DNA of 64,000 nt from an uncultured bacterium (GTDB lineage: Bacteria > Desulfobacterota > Binatia > UBA1149 > CAITLU01), in NCBI GenBank assembly GCA_903893315.1, contig CAITLU010000002.1, forward strand, positions 62,001-126,000, given 5' to 3'. Numbering within the stretch: position 1 is the first letter of the stretch; each line of letters opens with the position of its first letter. The notes beneath the pieces were generated by a model. The model did not search any database, had not been told where the DNA came from, and worked only from the letters and a program-made list of their open reading frames with translations. Below are positions 39,384-50,157 of the stretch, one piece after another. Made by a program: the position numbers and the translations under genes.

Positions 39384-41326
39384 CGTGGTGTATCCGGGTC
39401 ATGCCCCTCGCCGTTGCCGCTACCGTTGCCGTTCCAGCGCATAAAAACAGCACCGAGAGGCGGAAGGACGAGGTCGAGCGAAAAGGGACGGCCGTGCATC
39501 GCGACGTCGGTGGTGGTGAGTGAGCCGTAGTTGCCCCAGCCGCTGCCGCCGTAGACGTCTGCGTCGGTGTTCAGGATTTCGCTCCAGCTTCCCTGCATCG
39601 GCGCACCGATGCGGTAGCCGCTGCGCGGCACCGGCGTGAAGTTGAATACGGCTACGATCGGCGCGGACCAGGCCCGGTCCCAGCGCACGAAAGACAGCGT
39701 GGTGGTTTGCGCGTCGGCAGCGTCGATCCACTCGAAGCCGCGTGGTTCGCAGTCACATTCGTGCAAAGCCGGCATGGCCTTGTAGAGACCGTTCAGATCG
39801 CAGACCAGCCGCGAAACACCGCGGCGCGCGGCGGAGGCCTCGAAACCTCTCCAGTCGAGTTCCGCGTCGTGGTTCCACTCGTAAGGCTGGGCGAGTTCGG
39901 CGCCCATGAACAGCAGCTTCTTGCCCGGCATCGCCCACATGTAGGCGAGCAGCAGTCGCAGGTTGGCGAGGCGCTGCCATGCGTCTCCGGGCATCTTCGC
40001 GGCCAGCGCGCCTTTGCCGTGCACAACTTCGTCGTGCGACAGCGGCAGCACGAAGTTCTCGTTGAAAGCGTAGACCATGCGAAAGGGCAGAGATGCGTGT
40101 TTGAAGCGGCGATAGACCGGATCTTGCGATACGAACGTCAGCGTGTCGTGCATCCAGCCCATGTCCCACTTGAAGCCGAAGCCGAGACCTCCGCTGCTGG
40201 TCGGCCGCGACACCATGGGCCATGCGGTGGATTCCTCGGCGTAGGTCTGCACGTCGGGAAAATCGCGGTAGACGCCCTCGTTGAGAGCGCGCAGAAACGA
40301 CACGGCTTCGAGATTCTCGCGTCCGCCTTCGCGGTTGGGGATCCATTCCCCTTCCTTGCGCGAGTAGTCGAGATAAAGCATCGACGCTACGGCGTCCACG
40401 CGCAGGCCGTCGGCGTGATAATGATCGAGCCAGAATATCGCGCTGCTGATCAGGAAGGAGCGGACCTCGCGGCGGCCGTAGTTGAATACGAGACTCTTCC
40501 AATCCGGATGAAAGCCGAGCCGCGGGTCCTGGTGTTCGTAAAGGCAGGTGCCGTCGAAGTGCCCCAGTCCGTGCGCATCGGATGGAAAGTGCGACGGCAC
40601 CCAGTCCAGGATCACACCGATGTCGGCACCGTGCAGCCTGTCGATCAGGTACATGAGATCCTGCGGTGTTCCGAAGCGGCTGGTGGCCGCGAAGTAACCG
40701 CAGACCTGATATCCCCACGATCCGTAGAAAGGATGCTCCATGATCGGCATCAGTTCGACGTGGGTGAAGCCGTGACGGCGCACGTGATCGATCAGCGGAT
40801 CGGCGACGTCGCGGTACGACAGCGACCAACCGTCGCTTGCGTGGCGCCACGAGCCCAGATGCAGTTCGTAGATCGAGATCGGGGCGTCGCGCGAACTGCG
40901 GCCGCCGCGTTTGCCCATCCACTCGGCGTCGTTCCATCGGTAGCCGAGGTCCCACACGATTGATGCCGTGCGCGGTGCCTGCTCAGCGAAGAATGCGAGC
41001 GGATCCGCCTTCTCGGTAGTGCTGCCGTCGGCAGCCGATTCGATGCGGTACTTGTAGAGACATCCGTGACCGATGCCGGGTACGAAGAGCGTCCAGACGC
41101 CGCTGTTGCCGAGGCAGCGAAGCGGGTGGGCAGCGCCGTTCCAGCCGTTGAAGTCGCCGATGAGTGCGACCGCCCTGGCGTTGGGTGCCCACACCGCGAA
41201 GCGCACGCCGCGCTTTCCGTCCTGCTCGCAGGGATGGGCGCCGAGTTTGTCGTAGAGACGCCGATCGGTTCCCTCGCTGAAGAAGTAGAGGTCGCCTTCT
41301 TCGACGTACTCGGCCCTGTCGGTCAT
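39380..41326 (-). CDS. glgB: 1,4-alpha-glucan branching enzyme (GH13)
   Basis: 648 residues from the ATG at 41326; an in-frame GTG three codons earlier is possible. It makes alpha-1,6 branches in glycogen. An N-terminal CBM48 (FAVWAPNARAVALIGDFNGW) precedes the GH13 barrel. Motifs: DWVPSHFPSDAHGLGHFDGT, the nucleophile Asp in GLRVDAVASMLYLDYSRKEG, the acid Glu in YAEESTAWP, and the stabilising Asp in LPLSHDEVVHGKGA. The C-terminal beta domain is intact. It follows malQ with about 10 bases between. Confidence 0.96.
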   Translation of the reverse strand: MTDRAEYVEEGDLYFFSEGTDRRLYDKLGAHPCEQDGKRGVRFAVWAPNARAVALIGDFNGWNGAAHPLRCLGNSGVWTLFVPGIGHGCLYKYRIESAADGSTTEKADPLAFFAEQAPRTASIVWDLGYRWNDAEWMGKRGGRSSRDAPISIYELHLGSWRHASDGWSLSYRDVADPLIDHVRRHGFTHVELMPIMEHPFYGSWGYQVCGYFAATSRFGTPQDLMYLIDRLHGADIGVILDWVPSHFPSDAHGLGHFDGTCLYEHQDPRLGFHPDWKSLVFNYGRREVRSFLISSAIFWLDHYHADGLRVDAVASMLYLDYSRKEGEWIPNREGGRENLEAVSFLRALNEGVYRDFPDVQTYAEESTAWPMVSRPTSSGGLGFGFKWDMGWMHDTLTFVSQDPVYRRFKHASLPFRMVYAFNENFVLPLSHDEVVHGKGALAAKMPGDAWQRLANLRLLLAYMWAMPGKKLLFMGAELAQPYEWNHDAELDWRGFEASAARRGVSRLVCDLNGLYKAMPALHECDCEPRGFEWIDAADAQTTTLSFVRWDRAWSAPIVAVFNFTPVPRSGYRIGAPMQGSWSEILNTDADVYGGSGWGNYGSLTTTDVAMHGRPFSLDLVLPPLGAVFMRWNGNGSGNGEGHDPDTPR

Positions 41327-41336
41327 ATCGCTCACT

Positions 41337-43388
41337 TCAGCTTCTTCCTTCGCCCGCGCTGCCGCGGCGCGCAAACGCCAAGCGTGCCAGCAGGCTGCGA
41401 AGGCCGGCGTCGGCCTCGATGCTTTCGAGACTTGCCGCCGCGCGCTGTACCCAGTTGCCGGCCGCGGCAGGAGTTCCGGGACGATTCTGCGGTTCGCGCT
41501 CCAACAGCAGGTCTTCGAGGCTGACCAGCACTACCGCGGCCTCGCTGCTCGCCAGCCAGACCAGCAGCGCTTCGAGCACAGGACGTGGCTGCGTCGAAGC
41601 ATCGTCGATTTCCTGGTCGAGCAGGCCGCGCGTGCGCAGGAACGCAAGCAGCGAACGGCGGTCTTCGCCGAGTTCCTCCCACCATGTGGCGAAGGTCGCG
41701 GTGTCGTGGGTGCCGAGACAGGCCAGTGCAGGCGGTGGCTCGGGCAGCGCAGTGTCGCAGTCGCGACGTACCTCGAACGGCACCACGAACATGCGCAGCG
41801 CACCACGTCTTTCCATCTCCGCGCGGACGTCGTCGGGAACCGTGCCGAGATCTTCGCCGACGACGCCAGCGGCGCTGCGCGCCGCTTCGATTGCCACGAC
41901 GCTCCAGATCTCCCGGGCCGGGTAGCGCACGTAGACTCCGTCGCCAGCGCCGGAGCCTTCGGCGATCCAGAACAGACGGTGCAGGCCCATCACGTGGTCG
42001 ATGCGAAGCAGGCCCGCGACAGCGAAGTGGTGGCGAAGCGCGGCGCGCAGCGATGCATAGCCGTTGCGGCGCTGACGCACGGGATGCAGAGGCGGGAAGC
42101 CCCAGTCCTGACCGCCGGTGAAGAGAGCATCGGCGGGCGCGCCGACCCTGACTCCGAGTGCGAATGAATCACGCTCGCGCCAGGTGTCGTAGCCTTCGGC
42201 GTGGCTGCCCAGAGGGAAGTCCAGGTACAGAGGCGCTCCGGCCTTGCCAGCGCCGTCCATCTGCTCGCGAGCCAGCCACTGGGCGCAGGCGTGGATCCGC
42301 ATCGCGTGGTGATCGAAATCGCCCGCAACGAGCCTGCCCGCGCTCGCCGCCGTCGGCCACTGCGGCCAGGTGCAGCGCTGTTTTTCGACGGTTGCGCGAA
42401 AGGCCGCGTAGTCGGCCAGCTCGCGGTCGACGGCCAGGGTTGTTTCGAAGGCTTCGCGCCGGGCGCCGCCTCTTTGTTCGAGTTCGGCGAGCAGGCTCTC
42501 GAGTCGCTCGCGTTGAGCGACGGCGGCGGCGCGGTAATCGATGCGGCGGCCTGTTCGTCTCGCCCGATCGGAATCGCTTTCGCAATCCAGGCCGTCCGGA
42601 TGAACAGAGCGGTTCCAGGTTTGGCGGACGTCCGTGGGTGTTGCCAGTCGCTGCCGCGCAGCGGCGGCTTCGACATCGACGTAGAGTTCGCTCCAGAAAC
42701 GGCGGCTGATCGGTGCGTAGGGACTGGGGTCAAACGGCGTATCGGCGAACACGTCCAGAAGCGGAAGCGTTGCCGCGTAGTCGGCGCCGACTTCGGCGGC
42801 CAGACGCGCGAAGCGGCTGAGTTCGCTGTAGTCGGCGAGGTCGCGCGTGCGTCTGGAGTGCAGTGCGTACAAAGGAGCGAAGAGGGCCAGCCGGTGCCCG
42901 GCAGGCGCCGGAAGATGTGCAGGCGCGGCCAGAACCAGCGCGTCCTCGCGCCGGCCGGCGCTTTCGACTGTCAGCGTGTGGTAGCCGGCCGGCAACTGCT
43001 CCGGCGCCGCATCGATCATGACGCTCGCCGCGCCGGAGTCGTCAGGGCGTATGAAGACTTCGCGTTGCTCGCCCGATTCCAGGCTCAGCAGCGCTCGAAC
43101 GTCGGCGCCCCAGGCATGCGAGCCCAGCGGCAGCGAGGCACTGCGTCCGGTTGTTACGCAAAACACCGGTTCCAGGGTGGCGGCCTCTCTCTCCTCCATC
43201 ACGTTGCGCAGCGCAGCCGGCGCATCGTCAATGCGCGCCAGCGGCGCTCCGAGAGCGGCGAGGACCGACACGACCGCTTCCGCGTCCGCGTGCCGCAGTT
43301 GTCCGGTGCCGTCGTGATACGAACTCGTCACTCCCCACGCTTCAGCGAGGTCGTGCAGGTGGCGCAGGGTCTGTTCGTTCGCGTCCAT
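41337..43388 (-). CDS. malQ: 4-alpha-glucanotransferase (GH77)
   Basis: 683 residues, MalQ with the N-terminal extension seen in enteric-like enzymes. It disproportionates maltodextrins. Conserved blocks are FPLGSHAEGYDTWRERDSFA, GGQDWGFPPLHPVRQR, LLRIDHVMGLHRLFWIAEG (nucleophile Asp), VVGEDLGTVPDDVRAEM (acid Glu) and CLGTHDTATFATWWEE (stabilising Asp). First gene of malQ-glgB-GH57-glgP. No glgA or glgC is in the window, so the cluster looks geared to glucan remodelling and breakdown. Confidence 0.95.
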   Translation of the reverse strand: MDANEQTLRHLHDLAEAWGVTSSYHDGTGQLRHADAEAVVSVLAALGAPLARIDDAPAALRNVMEEREAATLEPVFCVTTGRSASLPLGSHAWGADVRALLSLESGEQREVFIRPDDSGAASVMIDAAPEQLPAGYHTLTVESAGRREDALVLAAPAHLPAPAGHRLALFAPLYALHSRRTRDLADYSELSRFARLAAEVGADYAATLPLLDVFADTPFDPSPYAPISRRFWSELYVDVEAAAARQRLATPTDVRQTWNRSVHPDGLDCESDSDRARRTGRRIDYRAAAVAQRERLESLLAELEQRGGARREAFETTLAVDRELADYAAFRATVEKQRCTWPQWPTAASAGRLVAGDFDHHAMRIHACAQWLAREQMDGAGKAGAPLYLDFPLGSHAEGYDTWRERDSFALGVRVGAPADALFTGGQDWGFPPLHPVRQRRNGYASLRAALRHHFAVAGLLRIDHVMGLHRLFWIAEGSGAGDGVYVRYPAREIWSVVAIEAARSAAGVVGEDLGTVPDDVRAEMERRGALRMFVVPFEVRRDCDTALPEPPPALACLGTHDTATFATWWEELGEDRRSLLAFLRTRGLLDQEIDDASTQPRPVLEALLVWLASSEAAVVLVSLEDLLLEREPQNRPGTPAAAGNWVQRAAASLESIEADAGLRSLLARLAFARRGSAGEGRS

Positions 43389-43550
43389 GTTGCGGCGCGC
43401 AGTATGGGCGGCGGCGGTTTCTGCGCAAGCGTGCGCGAACGTGCCTGTGCCGTGTCACATCGGATACGGTCGACAAGTCGCTAACGCTCGGCCATTGTCG
43501 CCGTACGGGCTTGCAGCGCAGGGCTCGAATCTACTTGCTGCGGTGATTCG

Positions 43551-45713
43551 ATGAGACACGGTTTTTCTCGCGTCGCGATTGCTTTGGTGCTGGCGACGCC
43601 GCTCTCGGCTCTGGCGGCTGTCATCAACGTTCCCGGCGATCGGCCCTCGGTTCAGGCGGCGCTGAACGCGGCCGGACCCGGCGACACGGTATTGCTCGCG
43701 CCGGGAACCTACCACGAGAAGGTTTCGTTTCCGGCCAGCGGCCTGCCTGGGAGTCCGGTTACGCTGACTTCGAGCGGCGGGGCCGTCGTGACTACGCTCT
43801 CGGGAGCGTCGATTCCGGGAGCGAACGTCGTGCTGATCGATTCCAGGAGCCACGTCCGCGTAAGCGGACTGACCATTCGTGACAACACCGGAGTCACCGA
43901 CGGCTCTGGCATCCGCATCATCGGCAGTCTCAGCGACGTCGAGATTCGCGGCAATGTGATTCACGAAATACGCGGCAACAACGCGATGGGAATAACCGTG
44001 TACGCGACCGAAGCCGCGCCGATTCAGGATCTCGTGATTGACGGCAATGAGATCTACGACTGTGACCCGGCGCCGAGCGAAGCACTCACGCTCAACGGCA
44101 ACGTTCGCGCCTTCGAAGTGACCGGCAACCACATCCACGACGTCGACAACATCGCCATAGACTTCATCGGCGGCGAGACCGACATTCAGCCTAACTCTGC
44201 CCTGGTGGCTCGCGAAGGTGTGTGCCGCGGCAACATCGTGGAGCGCTGCGGAAGCGGCTATTCGGGCGGCATCTACGTCGATGGCGGGCGCGACATCGTG
44301 ATCGAAAACAATACCGTCACCGAGTGCGACCTGGGCATCGAGGTCGGGGCCGAGAACGCCGGGATCGTCGCCAGGAATGTCGTGGTACGCAACAACCTGC
44401 TTTACAACAACAGGGTGGTGGGGATCGTTTTCGGCGGTTACAGCAAATCGGTGGGCCGCGCTGACAACAATGTGTTTCGCGGCAACACCCTTTACAAGAA
44501 TGCGACCCATCCGATCGACGGAGTCGGTGAGGTGTGGGTGCAATACGGCAACGACAACCTGATCGAAAACAATCTGGTGTGGGGTCGCGGCGCGGCCGAT
44601 TCCGGCGTCAGGAATTCGCTGGTGGCTTCTTACAACGCATCGAGCGGCAATGCCTTCGACTACAACCTCTACTTCAGCGAGGACGGCGAGACCGCGGCCG
44701 AGTTCAGTGTCGGCGGTCGCTCGTATGCCGGTTTTGCGGCCTGGCGTGAAGGCGGCCATGACGCCGGCGCTGTTTTCGGCGATCCGAAACTCGTCGATGC
44801 GGATGCTGGAGACTTCCATCTGAGATCGACGTCGCCGGCGGTCGATGCCGGCAATCCGGGATTCACGCCCGCAATCGGAGAGACCGACCTGGACGGCGCG
44901 CCGAGGCTTTCTGGGGCGGCGGTGGATATCGGTGCCGACGAGGCGGGCTGCGGTGACGGCAGCGTCGGTCCCGGAGAACAGTGCGACGACGGCAACCCCG
45001 TCGACGGCGACGGCTGCGACAGCAATTGCACGGTGACAGCCTGCGGCAATCGCATCGTCACGGCCGGCGAGCAGTGCGACGACGGCAACGGCAGCGTCGG
45101 CGACTGTTGCGACCCGGAGTGCCATTACGAGATCCCGGGAAGTGCCTGCGACGATCTGGACTCGTGCACGAGAAGCGACGGCTGCAACGGCAGCGGCGTC
45201 TGTGTCGGCGACTCGACGCCGGATCCGGCCTGTGTCGAGCCGGATCGGCCGGGCGGCGCGATGATCAAGCTGCGCGACAATGGCGTCAAGGACTCGTTGA
45301 TATGGCGCTGGGGCAAGGGGCCTGCGGTGGCCGATTACGGAAGGCCCGATATCGGAGACGACTATACGCTGTGCATTTACGAGGATGGCGGTCCGTCGGT
45401 GTTGCTGGCGGCTGCTTTACCGGTCGGCGGTGATTGGAACGCGGTTACGTCGTCGGGCTGCAAGATGCACAGCGCGTCGGGGGCGCCGGCCGGAATCGTG
45501 TCGGCGGTGTTGAAGACCGGCGCCGCCGGAGCGGCCAGGATCACGCTCAAAGGAAAAGGCCCCAACCTCGGGCTCGGCTCTCTGGCCCTGGCGCCGGGAA
45601 CTACGCTCAGCGTGCAGCTTCGAAGCGAAGCCGCCGGTCTTTGCTTCGGTGCAACCTACGCAGAGCCGTTCAGTATTGGCGACGTGGGGCGCTTCGGTGA
45701 TAAGAGCGAGTAG
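43551..45713 (+). CDS. Secreted parallel beta-helix protein with CDDGN cysteine repeats
   Basis: 720 residues. Signal peptide (FSRVAIALVLATPLSALA). Residues about 24-460 form a right-handed beta-helix with regularly spaced N-rich turns (VEIRGNVIHEI, LVIDGNEIYDC, IVIENNTVTEC, VVVRNNLLYNN), as in polysaccharide-binding or -degrading PbH1 proteins. Two CGDG/CGNRxxxxGEQCDDGN repeats at about 465-520 are of the Myxococcus Cys-rich type. A final domain of about 150 residues (MIKLRDNGVKDSLIWRWGKG to the end) has unknown function. No catalytic triad is evident. RBS-like GGTGA upstream. Confidence 0.85.
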   Translation: MRHGFSRVAIALVLATPLSALAAVINVPGDRPSVQAALNAAGPGDTVLLAPGTYHEKVSFPASGLPGSPVTLTSSGGAVVTTLSGASIPGANVVLIDSRSHVRVSGLTIRDNTGVTDGSGIRIIGSLSDVEIRGNVIHEIRGNNAMGITVYATEAAPIQDLVIDGNEIYDCDPAPSEALTLNGNVRAFEVTGNHIHDVDNIAIDFIGGETDIQPNSALVAREGVCRGNIVERCGSGYSGGIYVDGGRDIVIENNTVTECDLGIEVGAENAGIVARNVVVRNNLLYNNRVVGIVFGGYSKSVGRADNNVFRGNTLYKNATHPIDGVGEVWVQYGNDNLIENNLVWGRGAADSGVRNSLVASYNASSGNAFDYNLYFSEDGETAAEFSVGGRSYAGFAAWREGGHDAGAVFGDPKLVDADAGDFHLRSTSPAVDAGNPGFTPAIGETDLDGAPRLSGAAVDIGADEAGCGDGSVGPGEQCDDGNPVDGDGCDSNCTVTACGNRIVTAGEQCDDGNGSVGDCCDPECHYEIPGSACDDLDSCTRSDGCNGSGVCVGDSTPDPACVEPDRPGGAMIKLRDNGVKDSLIWRWGKGPAVADYGRPDIGDDYTLCIYEDGGPSVLLAAALPVGGDWNAVTSSGCKMHSASGAPAGIVSAVLKTGAAGAARITLKGKGPNLGLGSLALAPGTTLSVQLRSEAAGLCFGATYAEPFSIGDVGRFGDKSE

Positions 45714-45767
45714 ACAAAACAGTGCGGTCGACGGCGGTGCGCCGCGCGGCCGCGGCGGAGAGCAAGG

Positions 45768-46481
45768 ATGATAATGACAGTGACGAGGGCGGGCGCGCCC
45801 TTTGTGGCGGCGATGATGGTGGCCATCGGAGTGGCAGCTTCGACGAATACGGCGTCAGCCCAGCCCTACGACCACCTCAAATGTTTCAAGATCAAGGACT
45901 CGGTGGCCTCGTTCGCAGCGAGCGCCGACCTGAGGCCGCTCGACGCCAGCAACTTCGAACTCGACGTCGGCTGTAAGCTCAAGGTGCGTTCGCAGGAACT
46001 GTGCATCCCCGTCAGCAAGGACCGCACCGATGCTGGGCCGAGCGTCGCCGTCGTCGGCCAGGACCTCACCAACGCCTTCCTGTGTTATTCGGTCAAGTGC
46101 CCGGCGGAGGTGTTCCCGGACCAGTTGTTGATGAGCGACCAGTTCGGGTCGCGCCAGCTCTCGCGCTTTCACACCAGCAAGCTCTGCGCTCCGGCCGTTC
46201 TCGGCATTCCGCCGACGACCACGACGACCACCCTGCCGCCGGGAACTCCTCGCACGTGCACGAGTGCGACGGTGCCGGCCTGCGACGGCACTTGCGGCGA
46301 CCAGAACTTCAACTGTGAGCCCGACACCGGCGGCAGCGCCTGCATCTGCAAGGGAGTGGACATCTTCCTTACTTGCGGCCTGATTCAAGGCCCGCCGAAT
46401 TGCTACGGAACCTGCAACGGCGATTCTTCCTGCGTGGACCTCGGCGGCGGGGCCTGCGGCTGCTCGATGGTACTCCAGTAA
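45768..46481 (+). CDS. Small secreted protein, paralogue of the 5625-6665 product
   Basis: 237 residues. Signal peptide (VAAMMVAIGVAASTNTASA). The N-terminal domain shares a cysteine scaffold with the protein at 5625-6665: DHLKCFKI, LCIPVSKD, AFLCYSVKCPAE, SDQFG and KLCAPAVLG. The linker PPTTTTTTLPPG follows, then a short Cys-rich tail with CNGDSSCVDLGGGACGCS. It begins 54 bases after the beta-helix gene and could be cotranscribed. The ATG at 45774 is an alternative start. Function unknown. Confidence 0.85.
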   Translation: MIMTVTRAGAPFVAAMMVAIGVAASTNTASAQPYDHLKCFKIKDSVASFAASADLRPLDASNFELDVGCKLKVRSQELCIPVSKDRTDAGPSVAVVGQDLTNAFLCYSVKCPAEVFPDQLLMSDQFGSRQLSRFHTSKLCAPAVLGIPPTTTTTTLPPGTPRTCTSATVPACDGTCGDQNFNCEPDTGGSACICKGVDIFLTCGLIQGPPNCYGTCNGDSSCVDLGGGACGCSMVLQ

Positions 46482-46562
46482 CGACGCAGCGACGACGCAG
46501 TATTTCGCACCAGGCAGGCGCTGGCGCAGTCGCCTTTCGCAGTCGCGTGATGCGTGACGCGT

Positions 46563-47990
<1,428 letters not shown>

Positions 47991-48112
47991 CGGCGGAGTC
48001 CTTATATGTGCGGCTGCGGCAAGCTATGCGTGGCACGCGCGGCAGACAAGCGCCGTATCCGAGGTCGATGCCGATGCAGATGGCGGCGCGGCGTTGACTC
48101 GGCGCCGCGCGG

Positions 48113-49330
48113 GTGAAAGAGCGCCGCGCAGGTGTTCGAGTGCCGACGCTAGTTCTCTACTCAAACAAGGACCGCTCGCTGAGGAGGCGCCATCCGTGGG
48201 TGTTCTCCGGGGCGATCGAGCGCGAGCCGCGCGGGCTGACCAGCGGCGAAACAGTCGATCTGCGCGACGCCGACGGGGCTTTCCTGGCTCGCGGCGCGTA
48301 CTCGCCCTCGTCGCAGATCCGTGTGCGGGTGTGGAGCTTCGATGAACGCGAGGCGGTGGACGAAGAATTCTTCGCGGCGCGCATCGAACGTGCATTGGAA
48401 GCGCGGCGCGTGCTGGTTCGGCCTGACGAGACCACTGCCTGCCGTCTGATCAACGCCGAGTCGGACGGGCTCCCGGGCCTGGTGGTGGATCGCTACGGCG
48501 ATGTCGTGGTCTGTCAATTCCTGTCTGCCGGCCCCGAGCGCTGGCGTGGGGTAATAGTCGATGCGTTGTCGAGACTCGTCGGCGGTGTGAGCACGATCTA
48601 TGAGCGTTCCGATGTCGAGGTGCGCGTCAAGGAGGGGCTTGCGTCGCGAGTCGGGGTGTTGGCCGGCGTCGAGCCGCCCGAGTTCGTCGAAATCGTCGAG
48701 CACGGTCTGCGTTTCGCCGTCGACGTGCGCGCTGGACACAAGACCGGGTTTTATCTGGATCAGCGTGCCAGCCGGCGTGCGGCTGCCGGCTATGCCGAGG
48801 GGCGCGAGGTGCTCAACGCGTTCTCGTACACCGGGGCGTTCGCGGCGGCGGTGCTGGCGGCAGGTGCGGTCAAGGTGACCAACGTCGACACTTCCGCCTC
48901 GGCCCTGGCACTCGGAGCGCGCAACCTCGCTCTCAACGGCCTGGCCGCCGACCGTGCCGAGAACATGGAAGCCGACGTGTTCACGTTGCTGCGGCGCTTT
49001 CGCGATTCGCGGCGGGCCTTCGACATGATCGTGCTGGATCCGCCGAAGTTTGCCGGCTCGCGGGCGCAGATGGACAAGGCGGCCAGAGGCTACAAGGACA
49101 TCAACCTGCTCGCCTTCAAACTTCTCAGACCCGGGGGGATGTTGCTGACGTTCTCCTGTTCGGGGCTGATGACACCCGAGCTGTTCCAGAAGATCGTCGC
49201 CGATGCGGCCCTCGACGCCGGACGCGAAGCCCAGATCGTCGAAAGGCTGGGGCAGCCCGCCGATCATCCGACCTCCTTGCCATTCCCCGAAGGGGCTTAT
49301 CTCAAGGGACTCGTCTGCCGCGTCCGGTGA
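48113..49330 (+). CDS. rlmI: RlmI-type class I SAM-dependent 23S rRNA methyltransferase
   Basis: About 405 residues from a GTG; a second GTG at 48140 is equally possible. An N-terminal PUA-like domain (RSLRRRHPWVFSGAIERE) is followed by a linker and a Rossmann methyltransferase domain: GHKTGFYLDQRASRRAA, VLNAFSYTGAFAAAVLAAGA, and the catalytic region IVLDPPKFAGSRAQ with the LLTFSCSG that carries the Cys in m5C enzymes. It is predicted to make m5C1962-type modification in 23S rRNA. Confidence 0.88.
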   Translation: MKERRAGVRVPTLVLYSNKDRSLRRRHPWVFSGAIEREPRGLTSGETVDLRDADGAFLARGAYSPSSQIRVRVWSFDEREAVDEEFFAARIERALEARRVLVRPDETTACRLINAESDGLPGLVVDRYGDVVVCQFLSAGPERWRGVIVDALSRLVGGVSTIYERSDVEVRVKEGLASRVGVLAGVEPPEFVEIVEHGLRFAVDVRAGHKTGFYLDQRASRRAAAGYAEGREVLNAFSYTGAFAAAVLAAGAVKVTNVDTSASALALGARNLALNGLAADRAENMEADVFTLLRRFRDSRRAFDMIVLDPPKFAGSRAQMDKAARGYKDINLLAFKLLRPGGMLLTFSCSGLMTPELFQKIVADAALDAGREAQIVERLGQPADHPTSLPFPEGAYLKGLVCRVR

Positions 49331-49334
49331 CCTG

Positions 49335-49371
49335 CCGCTGCGGCGGTGTCTTCGAGACACAGCAGCAGCGG
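49335..49371. terminator. Hairpin between convergent rlmI and traT-like genes
   Basis: CCGCTGC...GCAGCGG forms a 7-bp outer stem and GTGTCT-TCG-AGACAC a 6-bp inner stem, separated by a 4x4 internal loop. It starts 4 bases after the rlmI stop and ends 34 bases before the traT stop. It could serve both strands; T-richness is weak. Confidence 0.5.
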
Positions 49372-49404
49372 CCGTCTTTCAGATTGTCAGGTGCCGAAGC
49401 GCTC

Positions 49405-50157
49405 CTAGAACAGTCCGGCAAGCGAGCGCGCCAACCCGTCCGTCAGGTAAGGCGCGGCTTCCTCGTAGGCCAGGTTTACCTTGTTGGCGGTGCTGACGAT
49501 GCGCGTCCGGTAGGACTTGTAGTTCGTCGTTTCGGAGGAGGTCTGTGTTCGCTGGCCGCCGATTCCCTGGCGCGCGTCCTGCTGTTGGTCCTGTCGCACG
49601 GCGACTCCTTTCTTGGTCCTCTCGCGCAGTTCGATATCGGTGATGACGATGTAGACGACGTCGTGCACCATCGAATCGGCAATGACTTCGGCACCTCCGG
49701 CGACCAGGGCGCCAATGCCGGCTCCGTACAGAGCGCCGCTGTTTCCGTGGGACGCGCCGCCTATCATCGCTCCGGCGACGGCCCCGGCCAGCGCGCCTCC
49801 GTAGCCGTTGTGGAGCGCCGCTTCGGCGGCGGTAGGATCAGATTTCTCGACGCTCAGCACGTTTGCCAGCAGCATGTAGTGCGCGGCATCGGGATTCGAG
49901 GTCACTTGGTAGCCTTTGGCCTGCATCGCCGCTTTGATCGGCGCCTCCAGGTCGAAGTTGCTCTTGTCCGAAGTGTTCCTCACCTTGACGTAGATTGACA
50001 TCTTGTCGGCGGAAACCGGATCCAGGAAGATCGAGTCACTCATTCTCGTCTGCACGTCGAGATCCTTTTTCGACAGCGCAACCTGTGTCGCTGCACAGCC
50101 GGACAGGGTCACCAGCGCCACGACCGTCAAAAGCTGCCGCCCCCAATTCGCTTTCAT
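49405..50157 (-). CDS. traT: TraT-family outer membrane lipoprotein
   Basis: 250 residues from the ATG at 50157, with GGAGG upstream. Lipobox LSGC gives C21 as the lipidated residue. It follows plasmid TraT closely: SKKDLDVQTRMSDSIFLDP, VKVRNTSDKSNFDLEAPIKA, KAKGYQV-like QAKGYQVTSNPDAAHYMLLAN, two Gly-rich hydrophobic segments, DSMVHDVVYIVITDIELRER, and VSTANKVNLAYEEA with a terminal LAGLF. TraT blocks surface mating and complement in F-like plasmids. Here no conjugation gene is nearby, so it is a chromosomal surface-lipoprotein homologue. Confidence 0.9.
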   Translation of the reverse strand: MKANWGRQLLTVVALVTLSGCAATQVALSKKDLDVQTRMSDSIFLDPVSADKMSIYVKVRNTSDKSNFDLEAPIKAAMQAKGYQVTSNPDAAHYMLLANVLSVEKSDPTAAEAALHNGYGGALAGAVAGAMIGGASHGNSGALYGAGIGALVAGGAEVIADSMVHDVVYIVITDIELRERTKKGVAVRQDQQQDARQGIGGQRTQTSSETTNYKSYRTRIVSTANKVNLAYEEAAPYLTDGLARSLAGLF

